Below, one piece after another: positions 51,366 through 61,199 of a stretch of 64,000 bases of DNA (the stretch's first letter is position 1; the number at the start of each line of letters is the position of its first letter). The translations under genes were made by a program, and so were the position numbers. Source of the DNA: Jiangella gansuensis DSM 44835 (GTDB lineage: Bacteria > Actinomycetota > Actinomycetes > Jiangellales > Jiangellaceae); assembly GCF_000515395.1 (NCBI RefSeq), contig NZ_KI911782.1, forward strand, positions 3,222,606 through 3,286,605. Direction: 5' to 3'. Below the pieces are notes generated by a model. That model was not told the origin of the DNA. It was given only the letters and a program-made list of their open reading frames with translations, and did no database searches.

Positions 51366-51887
51366 GTGTCCACCGTGTATCTGATCACCGGCGTCATGGC
51401 GGCCGGGAAGTCCACTGTCGCGCAGGCCCTCGCCGAACGGTTGCCGAAGGCGGCGCACGTCCGCGGCGACGCGTTCCGGAAGGCCATCGTCTCCGGGCGG
51501 GCCGAGCCGGTGCCGGGCGACGTCGAGGGGGAGGCCCAGCGGCGGCTGCGCTACCGCATCGCAGCGGGCGTGGCCGACCAGTACGCCGCGGCCGGCATCA
51601 CCGCCGTCGTCCAGGACATCGTGCTCGGCCCGGAGCTGGCCGGGTACGTCGATCTCGTACAGACCCGGCCGCTGCACGTCGTCGTCCTCGCACCGCGGCC
51701 GGAGGTCGTCGCCGAGCGGGAGGCGGGCCGGGCCAAGACGGGCTACGGCGACTGGACGGTGGCCGACCTGGACGGAGCGTTGCGTCAGGGAACGCCACGG
51801 ATCGGGCTGTGGCTGGACACGTCGACGATGACGCTGGCGGAGACGGTCGACGCCATCCTGGCCTGCCGGTCCGACGCGGCAGTGTGA
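51366..51887 (+). CDS. Small P-loop kinase (chloramphenicol-phosphotransferase-like/AAA_33)
   Basis: 173 residues from GTG. Walker A LITGVMAAGKSTVAQALAE, then HVRGDAFRKAI, a middle helix bundle (RRLRYRIAAGVADQYAAAGI), VVVLAPRPEVVAEREAGRAK as the Arg lid, and LGLWLDTSTMTLAETVD at the end. These fit small-molecule kinases such as chloramphenicol or gluconate kinases. Inverted copies B and C of the 74-bp repeat bracket it. The substrate is unknown. Confidence 0.83.
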   Translation: MSTVYLITGVMAAGKSTVAQALAERLPKAAHVRGDAFRKAIVSGRAEPVPGDVEGEAQRRLRYRIAAGVADQYAAAGITAVVQDIVLGPELAGYVDLVQTRPLHVVVLAPRPEVVAEREAGRAKTGYGDWTVADLDGALRQGTPRIGLWLDTSTMTLAETVDAILACRSDAAV

Positions 51888-51889
51888 GT

Positions 51890-51964
51890 GTCACGTCACT
51901 CGCCACGCGGTCGGACTCTGGCGTTTTCACCGTCCGGTACGGCCTCCGAGGCGAGTGACGTGAC
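51890..51964. repeat. Perfect 15-bp inverted repeat after the kinase gene
   Basis: GTCACGTCACTCGCC and its exact complement are separated by 45 bp. It starts 3 bp after the stop codon and may act as a terminator, or be part of the repeat cluster that fills the gap to 52362. Confidence 0.7.
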
Positions 51965-52112
51965 CTGACGGCCCGCTACGTGACCCGGCGACGACGCATG
52001 TGGGCGGGGTGACCGACTGGTCGGGGGACTCCCGCAGGCGTCCTCCCATGCCCTGGGAAGGAGTCGCTCGAGCTGAGCCGCGCAGCGCACCCTGGCACGC
52101 GATATCGGCGCA

Positions 52113-52179
52113 TTGGCACGCGAACTCATCGCTCGAGAGTCCGGTTTGTCCCGGTTCGGGGAGCGGTATCGCGTACCAA
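52113..52179. repeat. 67-bp inverted-repeat element, copy 2
   Basis: Ends TTGGCACGCGA and TCGCGTACCAA are identical to copy 1 at 23687, with the same inner length of 45 bp. A further CTGGCACGCGA half lies 22 bp to the left. No gene is seen in the 475-bp gap 51888-52362, which holds this element, the 15-bp inverted repeat and copy C of the 74-bp repeat. Confidence 0.75.
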
Positions 52180-52292
52180 GGCGCGAGCCGCGTGATCGGT
52201 CCGCCGCAGCCCGTATCCGTGCCCCGACGACACGCGCGTCTTCCAACGGCAACCCTCCAGCCGGGCAACCGTCGCACGCGGCCAGGCGGCCA

Positions 52293-52366
52293 ACGGCAGG
52301 CGATCTCCCGCTTTGGCAGGCAAGCATTCCTGGTGCGGCGGGAGCACCCCAACGGGACGTGATCAT
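52293..52366 (-). repeat. 74-bp dispersed repeat, copy C (inverted)
   Basis: The minus strand matches copy B at about 90 percent by eye. Its first TGA (in ATGATCACGT) is the stop codon of the LAL regulator gene. Confidence 0.85.
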
Positions 52367-55341
52367 TTGGGGATGGGGTCGGTGAGCAGGCCGCGCTGGT
52401 AGGCGACGGACACGGCTTCGGTGCGGCTGGCGGCGCCCAGTTTCGTCATGACCCGCGACAGGTGCACGCTGACCGTTTTCTCACTGATGAACAGTTCCTC
52501 ACCGACCTTGCGGTTGGTGTAGCCGCGCGCCACCAGGGCGAGCACCGACTCCTCACGCGGTGTGAGCAGCCCGGCCACCGGCCGCACCACGCCGGGCAGC
52601 GCGACGTTGGCTCGCCGGGCCAGCTCGCGGACGGCGTCGGCCAGCGGCAGCGCGCCGAGCTGCTCGGACGTGTCCAGCGCTGCGGCCAGCTCGGTGGCGG
52701 CGCCGTCACGATCGCCCGCGGCGATGAGCGTCTCGGCCAATCGCCACCGCGCCATCGCCACGTGGTAGACCTCGCCGTAGCCGAACGCTTCGACGACGTC
52801 ACGCCACGGCTGCGGGTCGGTGGAGCCGGTGAGGCGGGCCTTCTCGGCGCGCAGCCTGGCCAGCCACGCCAGGCCCTCCGGCCCCAGGGTGTCCGCGCGC
52901 GGCATGCCGCGTTCGGCGGTGGTGAGGCCGTACTCGGCCAGCTGGGTGCCGGCGGCGACGGCGCGCGCCTCGGCATCCGCGTCGCCGGTGGCGCGGGCCT
53001 GCCGGGCTGCGTCGGCCTGCGCACCCACGCCCAGCGCGGCCAGCCGGATGCCGCCGAGCGGCCAGCCACTGCTGGAGCTCTTGCGCATCGACTCCAGGGC
53101 CTCCTGGACGACCGTGACGGCGGGGTCGTGCCGGCCCTGCCAGCACGCCATCTCGGCTCCGGCGATGCCTGCGAGCTGCGGGATCTGGCTGTCGCGGTGC
53201 CACTCCGGCCGCACCCGGACGAGGTCGCGCTCGGCCTCCTCGAACCTGCCCCGGCCGACCTTGATGATGGCGGCCGAGGCCGCCAGCAGCGCGGTGATGG
53301 TGTCGGAGACCTGCTCGCCCGGTGGGCTGGCCGCCGCCATGGAGTCGTCCCAGCTGCCGCGCGCGTAGTGGACCATGGCGCGCATCCAGCGCAGCTCCAG
53401 CCCGTAGGTGCTCCACGTCAGGCCCAGCTGGCCGGCACGGACGGCGGCGTCGTCGGCGATCTCGGCGGCGAGGTCCAGCAACCCCTGCTCGTACCGCGTC
53501 GTGACGAGGTTGAACACGGCGCGCTGCTCGACGAGTGGCGCATCCGCGCTCAGGGCGATGCGGCGTGCCTCCTCGAACTGCTCGCAGGCCGGTTCGATGG
53601 CGCCGGTGCGCAGCTCGGTGAAGGCAAGGGAGATGAGGGCGTCGGCCTCGGCGGCAGGCGTGCCGGAGCTGCGCGCGTCCTCGACAGCTCGCTCGGCGAA
53701 GGCGCGCGACAGGTCGTCGTCCGCGACCCAGGAGGTGCGTGCCTGCAAGGCGAGCACCCACGAGCTGACCGCGCTCGGGGGCGCGTCGGCGATGAGCTCC
53801 CAGGCCTCCCCGATGGTGCGGCTGGCTTCGTTCCACCGGCCGTTGGCCAGCAGCGACTCGGTGAGTTGGCGGCGAGTGTCGGCGCGCGTGGCCGGCTCGG
53901 AACCGCGGTCGGCGACGGCGACCGCGGCCTGCGCGTATGCGAGCGCCCGCTCGGGGTGACCGGCGGCGGTGGCGATGTCGGCGGCCCTGCGGGTGAGCGC
54001 GAGCTCGTCGACACCGGCGCGGGACTCCGGGTCGTCGACGGCGGACCACAGTTCCAGGGCCTGCTCGACGTGGCGCAGTTCGGCGGCCAGTGCACCGATG
54101 CGCATGGCGTCGTCGGCGGCGCGCACCGACGCGGCCAGCGCGGTAGGGAGGTCGTTGCTGCGCAGGCTGTGATGGGCGAGGGCGGCCGCGAGCTCGTCCT
54201 GCCCCAACTCGACGATTCGGCGGGCGTACGCGGCGTGCAGCCGAACCCGCTCGCCCGGGAGCAGGTCGGCATACACCGCCTCACGCAACAGCGCATGCCG
54301 GAACGTGTAGCCGTCGCGGTCGGTGGTGACGAGGATGTGATGCTGCAGCGCCTCGCGCAGGGCGGCGTCCAGCTCGTCGTCGTCCAGGTCGACGACGGCG
54401 CGCAGCGCACCGTGGCCCACGTGCCGTCGCCCGGTGACCGAGACCGCGCCCACGACGCGCTGCGCGGCGGGGCTCAGCGTCTCGACCCGGGCCATCAGAA
54501 CGTCGGCGAGCGCCGTCGGGATGCCGCCGGCGCCGGAGGTGCTGGCAGCGACCAACTCCTCGGCGAAGAACGCGTTGCCTTCCGAACGGGCCGCGACGTC
54601 GGCGAGGGCAGTCGGTTCGATGCTGCCGTCAGCCAGCACCTCGACGAAGGCCAAGGCGTCGGCGGTGGTGAACGGCGCGAGGTCGAGCCGCTCGACCGAT
54701 GGCAACCGCACCAGCTCAGCGAGCAGCGGCCGCAACGGGTGCTGCCGGTGTAGATCGTCGGAGCGGTAGGTGGCGATGACGAGCAGCCGATGGTCGGCCA
54801 GCCGGGACAGCAGGAACGACAGCAGGTCGCGGCTGGACGGGTCGGCCCAGTGCAGGTCCTCCAACGCCAGCACGAGCGGCGACTCCTGGGCCAGCTCGGC
54901 GAGCACGGTGAGGATGGCGTCGAACAGTTGGAGCTGGCCGAAGCTCGTCTCGTCGGCGGGGCCCGGCGACACGATGGGGCCGCGGCCGATGAGGCCGGTC
55001 AGCGCCGGCCGCTCGGCGACCAGGTCGTCACGTTCGAGACGTAGCTGCTCGACGATTTCCTTGAACGGCAGGTACGGCAGCCCGGCCTCGCCGACACCGA
55101 GGCAACGGCCCAGGAGCACCCGGGCGCCGCCCTCCGCGGCCTCGGCGAGGAACTCCGTCAGCAGCCGGCTCTTGCCGACCCCGGCGTCGCCGGACACCAG
55201 GACCGCGCCGGGCGAGCCGGACCGGGCGCGCTCCAGCGCACCACGCAGCTGAGCGAGCTCCGCGTCGCGCGCGATGAACGGGACTCCGGTACCGAGCCGA
55301 GGCACGACACCGATGCTCGCATACGGCACCGACAGGGTCAT
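52363..55341 (-). CDS. LuxR-type regulator of the LAL family (AAA ATPase, TPR-like, HTH)
   Basis: 992 residues. N-terminal AAA domain with Walker A VSGDAGVGKSRLLTE and Walker B LVLALEDLHWADPSS; about 500 residues of helical repeats; and a C-terminal LuxR helix-turn-helix (LTPREESVLALVARGYTNRK, ISEKTVSVHLSRVMTKLG). LAL proteins act as large pathway activators. The ATG at 55341 overlaps the stop of the 57-codon gene before it (ATGA), which fixes the start. The stop codon lies in the 74-bp repeat. Confidence 0.92.
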   Translation of the reverse strand: MTLSVPYASIGVVPRLGTGVPFIARDAELAQLRGALERARSGSPGAVLVSGDAGVGKSRLLTEFLAEAAEGGARVLLGRCLGVGEAGLPYLPFKEIVEQLRLERDDLVAERPALTGLIGRGPIVSPGPADETSFGQLQLFDAILTVLAELAQESPLVLALEDLHWADPSSRDLLSFLLSRLADHRLLVIATYRSDDLHRQHPLRPLLAELVRLPSVERLDLAPFTTADALAFVEVLADGSIEPTALADVAARSEGNAFFAEELVAASTSGAGGIPTALADVLMARVETLSPAAQRVVGAVSVTGRRHVGHGALRAVVDLDDDELDAALREALQHHILVTTDRDGYTFRHALLREAVYADLLPGERVRLHAAYARRIVELGQDELAAALAHHSLRSNDLPTALAASVRAADDAMRIGALAAELRHVEQALELWSAVDDPESRAGVDELALTRRAADIATAAGHPERALAYAQAAVAVADRGSEPATRADTRRQLTESLLANGRWNEASRTIGEAWELIADAPPSAVSSWVLALQARTSWVADDDLSRAFAERAVEDARSSGTPAAEADALISLAFTELRTGAIEPACEQFEEARRIALSADAPLVEQRAVFNLVTTRYEQGLLDLAAEIADDAAVRAGQLGLTWSTYGLELRWMRAMVHYARGSWDDSMAAASPPGEQVSDTITALLAASAAIIKVGRGRFEEAERDLVRVRPEWHRDSQIPQLAGIAGAEMACWQGRHDPAVTVVQEALESMRKSSSSGWPLGGIRLAALGVGAQADAARQARATGDADAEARAVAAGTQLAEYGLTTAERGMPRADTLGPEGLAWLARLRAEKARLTGSTDPQPWRDVVEAFGYGEVYHVAMARWRLAETLIAAGDRDGAATELAAALDTSEQLGALPLADAVRELARRANVALPGVVRPVAGLLTPREESVLALVARGYTNRKVGEELFISEKTVSVHLSRVMTKLGAASRTEAVSVAYQRGLLTDPIPK

Positions 55342-55511
55342 GGCATCAGGCCGGCCCACCGCCACCAGGTACGTCGCAGCGGCTCACCGTCACCACGTCC
55401 GTCGTCGGGCATCACCGGGGCGCCGCGCCCGGTCCGGATGACGCGTGCGGCGCGGCGTACCTCCCGGCGGCGGTAGTTGACCTCGGCCTGGATGCTCTCG
55501 ATCGTGTCCAT
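55338..55511 (-). CDS. 57-residue basic protein coupled to the LAL regulator
   Basis: ATG at 55511 follows a perfect AGGAGG at seven bases, and the frame ends in an ATGA overlap with the LAL gene. The product opens with MDTIESIQAEVNYRRREV, then a run rich in Arg (RRAARVIRTGRGAP) and ends LRRTWWRWAGLMP. The first 20 residues should form an amphipathic helix. No family is recognised. A palindrome 23 bp upstream (55534) may be its operator. Good ribosome site, coupling and position make it a real gene. Confidence 0.75.
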   Translation of the reverse strand: MDTIESIQAEVNYRRREVRRAARVIRTGRGAPVMPDDGRGDGEPLRRTWWRWAGLMP

Positions 55512-55533
55512 CACGGTGTCCTCCTGGGCTCGT

Positions 55534-55548
55534 CTCGTCTAAGACGAG
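55534..55548. promoter_or_regulatory. Operator-like palindrome before the 57-residue gene
   Basis: CTCGTCT-A-AGACGAG, perfect 7-base arms, placed where a promoter operator of the small gene/LAL operon would be. Confidence 0.55.
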
Positions 55549-55606
55549 AGTCGCCCTGAGGCATGGGCCGGCCCATCGGGCATTCACGCGCATTCGCGGC
55601 GTGGTT

Positions 55607-55637
55607 CCCTTACCCCGTCCGGTGGGCGGGGTAAGGG
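55607..55637. terminator. Hairpin in the gap between the LAL operon and the sugar kinase
   Basis: CCCTTACCCCG and its exact complement (11-bp stem) around a 9-base loop. It stands between the start of the minus-strand small gene and the stop of the minus-strand kinase gene, so it may end transcripts of the kinase. Confidence 0.5.
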
Positions 55638-55714
55638 CCGTGTATCAGGCGTTCTTGCGCGTGTCCCTGATGCCGCGGAAGGAGTTCACCTGGTGCCGTG
55701 ATGCGTCGCGGGCT

Positions 55715-55880
55715 GTCACCTGATCGCTGATATGTCGCCTGATCGAGTTCGTGGCGACGATCAGGCGACGTTCGCACCTGGGACGGCGCGAGGCAGGCCG
55801 TCTGATCGTCTCCAGCATATGGACACGGAACGATCAGACGACTTCGACGCGGGTTCCCGGCGCGAATTGTCACCTGATCG
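55715..55880. repeat. Array of GTC(A/G)CCTGATCG motifs forming nested hairpins
   Basis: The motif occurs at 55715 (GTCACCTGATCG), 55734 (GTCGCCTGATCG), 55758 (exact inverse of the second), 55800 (GTCTGATCGT), 55830 (exact inverse of the fourth) and 55869 (GTCACCTGATCG). Two perfect inverted repeats (12 and 10 bp arms) result. No gene is seen in 55512-55901. Confidence 0.7.
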
Positions 55881-55901
55881 TTCCCGACCCGCCCGACCTG
55901 G

Positions 55902-56864
55902 TCAGCGAGGGGAGCGGGTGGCGAGCGCGGCGGCGGTCGGGGGGTCGGCGCCGGGGCGCTCGCAGGTCATGGCCGCGACGAGCGCGGCCCGGTCGAGGAC
56001 CGCCCGCAACGGCGCCGCCGTGAGTGCGCTGAGCCGCTCGCGAGCCGCGCCGCCGAGCAGGCCCTCCAGCCGCAGCGAGTCCACCAGGCCGGCGGTGAAC
56101 GCGTCGCCGGCGCCGACGGTGTCGGCCACCTGGACCTGCGGGGTGGGCGCGTCGACGGTGGTCCCGCTGCTGGTCACACCGATCGCGCCGGCGGATCCGC
56201 GCGTGACGACGACGAGCGCCGGCCCGCGCCGGGCCCACTCCGCCGCGACCGACTCGGCCGGTCGGCCGGGCGTCAGCCAGGCCAGGTCCTCGTCGCTGAC
56301 CTTGACCACGTCGGCCAGCGCGATCAGCTCGTCCCACTGCCGGCTCACCGTGTCGCGCGGGCCGAGCAGCGACGGGCGTAGGTTCGGGTCGAGCACCACG
56401 CTGACCTCACCACGTGAGCGCTCCCGCCGGATCAGCTCCACCAGGGCGGCCGCACTGGGCTGGCGCGCCACCGCGATCGATCCGGTGACCAGCGCAGACG
56501 TCCCGGGCGGCAGCGTCGCGGGCAACTCGTCGGGCCGCCAGCCCCAGTCGGCGGTGCCCTCGGCGTAGAAGTCGTAGGCGGCCCGGCCCTCGCCGTCGAG
56601 CGAGACGACGGCGAGCGTCGTCAGGTCGTCCGTGGCGACGACGTGGTCCAGTCCGACGCCGTTGGTCGTGAGGTGGTCGCGGACGATCTGCCCGAACCCC
56701 CCGCCGCCGAGCCGGGCCAGCAGCTGCGTCGGGGCATCGAGCCGGGCCAGTCCCACGGCGACGTTGGCAGGCGAACCGCCGGGAATCGGCCGGTAACGGC
56801 CGTCGGGGTCGGCGACGAGGTCGACCAGGGCCTCGCCGGCGACGAAGATCTGCGCGGTGGACAC
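55902..56864 (-). CDS. PfkB-family sugar kinase (fructokinase-like)
   Basis: 320 residues from GTG (56864; GTG at 56870 is also possible). PfkB signatures: FVAGEALVDLVADPDG, PGGSPANVAVGLARL, LARLGGGGFGQIVRDHL, and the ATP/anion hole VADTVGAGDAFTAGLVDSL with catalytic Asp. It likely phosphorylates fructose or a related ketose; the exact sugar is not fixed by sequence. It is divergent from the malic enzyme by 95 bp. Confidence 0.88.
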   Translation of the reverse strand: MSTAQIFVAGEALVDLVADPDGRYRPIPGGSPANVAVGLARLDAPTQLLARLGGGGFGQIVRDHLTTNGVGLDHVVATDDLTTLAVVSLDGEGRAAYDFYAEGTADWGWRPDELPATLPPGTSALVTGSIAVARQPSAAALVELIRRERSRGEVSVVLDPNLRPSLLGPRDTVSRQWDELIALADVVKVSDEDLAWLTPGRPAESVAAEWARRGPALVVVTRGSAGAIGVTSSGTTVDAPTPQVQVADTVGAGDAFTAGLVDSLRLEGLLGGAARERLSALTAAPLRAVLDRAALVAAMTCERPGADPPTAAALATRSPR

Positions 56865-56959
56865 GGGCACACCGTAGCGGCCCGGATGCCGCCCACCAGC
56901 GGTGACCGGCCGCGGGATCATCTACGGTGGTCCTGCTCACATTCGGCAGAAGGGTCACC

Positions 56960-58393
<1,434 letters not shown>

Positions 58394-58427
58394 TGCGGGC
58401 CCGAGCGGGCACCATGGAGCCGTGGGC

Positions 58428-58982
58428 ATGAATCGCTCGTTGACGGGGCAGCTCCTGGTGGCCGCGCCCGCCCTGCGCGGTTCGACCTTCGACCGGGCCG
58501 TGGTGCTCATGCTCTCCCATGACGGCGACGGCGCTCTCGGTGTCATGGTCAACCGGCCCACCGACGTGCTGGTGGGTGACGTCCTGCCGGCATGGATGTC
58601 CGTGGTGTCCGAGCCGGGGGTGGTGTTCCAGGGCGGGCCGGTGAGCCTGGACAGCGCGTTGGGCCTGGTCGCCGTCGACGGAGCCGACGAGCCACTGGGA
58701 GTGCGGCGGGTCCGCGGCCGGCTCGGCGTGGTCGACCTGGACACCCCGGCCGAGATCATCGAGCCCGCCGTCAGCGCGATGCGGGTCTTCGCGGGGTATG
58801 CCGGCTGGGCGCCGGACCAGGTGGAGGGCGAGATCGAGGAGGGTTCGTGGTTCGTGGTGGACGCCGAGCCCGGTGACGCGTTCCGCACTGACGCCGAGGA
58901 CATGTGGGCGTTGGTGCTGCGGCGCCAAGGCGGGCAGCTGGCGCTGATGGCGACGTTCCCGGCGGATCCGTCGCTGAACTAG
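58428..58982 (+). CDS. YqgE/AlgH (UPF0301) family protein
   Basis: 184 residues. Family marks: SLTGQLLVAAPALRGSTFDR, VVLMLSHDGDGALGVMVNRP, VVFQGGPVSLDSALGLV, FAGYAGWAPDQVEGEIEEG and WFVVDAEPGDAF. The biochemical role of this widespread family is not settled. GGAG lies eight bases before the ATG. Confidence 0.9.
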   Translation: MNRSLTGQLLVAAPALRGSTFDRAVVLMLSHDGDGALGVMVNRPTDVLVGDVLPAWMSVVSEPGVVFQGGPVSLDSALGLVAVDGADEPLGVRRVRGRLGVVDLDTPAEIIEPAVSAMRVFAGYAGWAPDQVEGEIEEGSWFVVDAEPGDAFRTDAEDMWALVLRRQGGQLALMATFPADPSLN

Positions 58983-59014
58983 GGGGTCTCGTGGACCTTC
59001 GGCAGCGCGGATCG

Positions 59015-59250
59015 ACGCCCAGACGCCGACCAGCTGCGTTGTCGTAGATAGGGGAACCACCAGCGGCGCTCGCTGGTCACACAGAGCAGCAACAGCGCCA
59101 CCGCCAGGGTGATCAACTCGCCGCCGGACAACTCCGGTTTACGGCCCGGCCGGTGATCGCGGCGGCCCAACCCAGTGTCGGGACGACACGATCTTCGATG
59201 TGGACGTAGAGCGCTACCTGTACGAGCACTTCGTGGAGGGTGTCTGCGCA
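59015..59250 (-). pseudogene. Frameshifted N-terminal remnant of a DDE transposase
   Basis: Two minus-strand frames carry adjoining parts of the N-terminus of an IS982-like/DDE transposase: VALYVHIEDRVVPTLGW (about 59215-59165) and, one frame over, RKPELSGGELITLAVALLLL then TSERRWW and FPYLRQ (about 59140-59035). Intact relatives have a residue run between RW and FPYL that is lost here. The DDE core is absent and no terminal inverted repeats were found. It is a dead fragment. Confidence 0.6.
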
Positions 59251-59299
59251 GACCCAAGAAGCCCCGGCGCGGAGCCGTAGTAGCACGCACCGGGGCCTA

Positions 59300-59692
59300 G
59301 CTGAAATCACTGGTGTTACCAGCACCTCCCCCAGCCACGATCAAGCCTACCCGTTGACGGGTGGCTTGCCCCGGTGTAACGATGATCAGCTGACTACATC
59401 GGGAATCCGCCGAAGTAGTCCGGAGACGGGCTATCGGGCGGCTGTTGGAGGCAATCGCTGCGGGACTCTGGCCGTTGTTCGTGGTGGCGTTCTTGATTCG
59501 GATGTGACCTTGGGCCGGACCGGCCGACCACCGGGCCACCAAGGAGCGAACGGGGACGGCTACGGTCGTCCCCCTCGTGCGTGCAGCGGTGAATGCAGAT
59601 CAGGGCGCGGCGTGCTGCCGCGCTGGTCAGGAAGTGTCGCCCCCACACGTGCGGGGCTAGCCAGGGCGCGCGGCGCCGTGAGCCCGTCGGAC
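59300..59692. other. Unassigned stretch next to the transposase remnant
   Basis: About 390 bp with mixed base use and only weak ORFs on both strands; none matches a family I know. GC is lower than in the genes on each side, which fits foreign or decayed DNA. Confidence 0.4.
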
Positions 59693-60475
59693 TCACCGGA
59701 ACCAGTCGGAGAGCACGCGGGCCAGGTCGGCGTCGGCCACGCCGTGCCAGCCGCCGGCGACCTCGCGGTGCTCGCCTTGGGGCAGGCGGCCGGCGACGTC
59801 GGCGGAGGTGCCGCGCAGGTAGTCGTCGCTTCCGGAGCTGCTGATCACCACGGTGGGTGTGTGCACGCTCGCGAGCAGGTCAGCGGTCATCGACTCGAGC
59901 ACGGCGACGTCGTAGAGCAACGTGTGGGCCAGCGCCACGAGGCCGGGCCAGGCCGGGTGATCGCGCATTTCCTTGACGATGTGCTCCGGCACGCCGGCGC
60001 CGCGGTTGAAGAACTCCACGGCGGCGCCCCGCTCGCCGGCGTCCAGGAGCTGGCGCAGTCGGGTGACGAAGGCGTCGTCGGAGGGTTGATCGACGGCGAA
60101 CGGCGGCTCCATGAGCGCGAGTTTCGGTATCGGCAGGCCTTCGGCCGCTGCCCGTAGGGCGACCGCGGCGCCGGACGAGAACCCGTAGACATAGGCGTCG
60201 CCGCCGGCCAGGTCGATGACCGCGGCGAGATCCTCCACCTCGCGCAGGGGGGAGTAGGGGAGGGCGCCGGCGGCGTCACCGCTGTCGCCGCGGCCGCGCC
60301 GGTCGTAGGTGTAGACGGTGAACCCGGCCGCGAGCGGGGCTACCGCTTCGGCCATGGGGCGCAGGCCGTGGAACGCACCGGCCGGGTCGATCATGACCAG
60401 GGCAGGCCGGGTGTCGGGGTTGGCGCGGGTGACGGCGATCGATGTGCCGTCGGCGGAGCGGGCGGTGAGGCGCAT
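59693..60475 (-). CDS. Alpha/beta hydrolase
   Basis: 260 residues. Nucleophile elbow VYGFSSGAAVALRAA (GxSxG-like GFSSG), acid in the region SSSGSDDYL, and His in VAGGWHGVADADL. The oxyanion strand reads ALVMIDPAGAFHG and the lid lies at residues 120-190. The substrate is unknown. It is divergent from a TetR gene, with two operators between. Confidence 0.88.
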   Translation of the reverse strand: MRLTARSADGTSIAVTRANPDTRPALVMIDPAGAFHGLRPMAEAVAPLAAGFTVYTYDRRGRGDSGDAAGALPYSPLREVEDLAAVIDLAGGDAYVYGFSSGAAVALRAAAEGLPIPKLALMEPPFAVDQPSDDAFVTRLRQLLDAGERGAAVEFFNRGAGVPEHIVKEMRDHPAWPGLVALAHTLLYDVAVLESMTADLLASVHTPTVVISSSGSDDYLRGTSADVAGRLPQGEHREVAGGWHGVADADLARVLSDWFR

Positions 60476-60500
60476 GGTTCTGGTTCCTCTCGGCGATCGA

Positions 60501-60543
60501 TACTGAACTGTTCAGTACTCAGCGAATCACTGTACTGTACAGT
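60501..60543. promoter_or_regulatory. Two TetR-type operators between hydrolase and TetR genes
   Basis: TACTGAA-CTG-TTCAGTA at 60501-60517 and ACTGTACAGT at 60534-60543 share the half ACTG/CAGT. The second ends 7 bp before the TetR ATG, so the repressor probably blocks its own promoter and that of the hydrolase. Confidence 0.7.
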
Positions 60544-60550
60544 TCAGTTC

Positions 60551-61198
60551 ATGGATCGGGCAAGAGGGCGCGGCGCGCCGAAGGAGCCACTCATCCTGGA
60601 CGCCGCCCGGGAGGTCTTCCTGCGACGTGGCTTCGGGCCGGCCGGCGTGGACGAGATCGCGGCCGTCGCCGGAATCTCGAAGGTCACGCTCTACAAGTAC
60701 TTCGCCGGAAAGGAGCAGCTGTTCCTCGCGGTCATCCGGCGCGACATCGAGACCGCCGAGCGGATGTCCGACGACCATCTCGAAGTGCTGGCCAGCACCA
60801 CGGACCTGGACCGAGACCTGCGCGCGTTCGCCAAGGAGTTCGTCACCACGGTGACCGATCCGCAGCTGTTGCGGATGCGCCGGATCGTCGCGGCCGAGGC
60901 CGAACGGTTCCCCGAGGTGGCACGGGCCTGGGACGAGCGGGCGCGCGTCCGCGGTCAGCAGACCCTGGCCCGGCTCTTCGCGGCGCTGGCCCAACGCCGG
61001 CTGCTGGACGGTGACATGAGCGTGGCGGCCGAGCAGTTCCTCTGGCTGCTGTTGGGTGCGCCGTTCAACACGGCGCTGTTCGACCCGGCGCGGGTGCCGT
61101 TCGACGACCGTGAGCTGACCGCGCACGCCGACGCGGCGGTTCGGACCTTCCTGGCGGCGTACCGAGCGGGCGGAAACCGGGCGGAGGCACCGCGGTAG
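60551..61198 (+). CDS. TetR-family repressor
   Basis: 215 residues. DNA-binding part: LILDAAREVFLRRGFGPAGV and AGISKVTLYKYFAGKEQLF. The C-terminal domain is of the TetR_C AefR-like type (AKEFVTTVTDPQLLRMRRIV, WDERARVRGQQTLARLF). It probably controls the divergent hydrolase. Confidence 0.92.
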   Translation: MDRARGRGAPKEPLILDAAREVFLRRGFGPAGVDEIAAVAGISKVTLYKYFAGKEQLFLAVIRRDIETAERMSDDHLEVLASTTDLDRDLRAFAKEFVTTVTDPQLLRMRRIVAAEAERFPEVARAWDERARVRGQQTLARLFAALAQRRLLDGDMSVAAEQFLWLLLGAPFNTALFDPARVPFDDRELTAHADAAVRTFLAAYRAGGNRAEAPR

Positions 61199-61199
61199 C

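Noticed and set aside
52462-54753. 763-codon plus-strand ORF opposite the LAL regulator
   Set aside because: Shadow of the LAL coding sequence; the sense strand has Walker and HTH motifs.
59570-59670. CRISPR-like repeat (CCCCGCACGTG hairpin with a weaker relative about 73 bp away)
   Set aside because: Only two poor copies, spacing does not fit type I-E arrays, and no cas genes are near.
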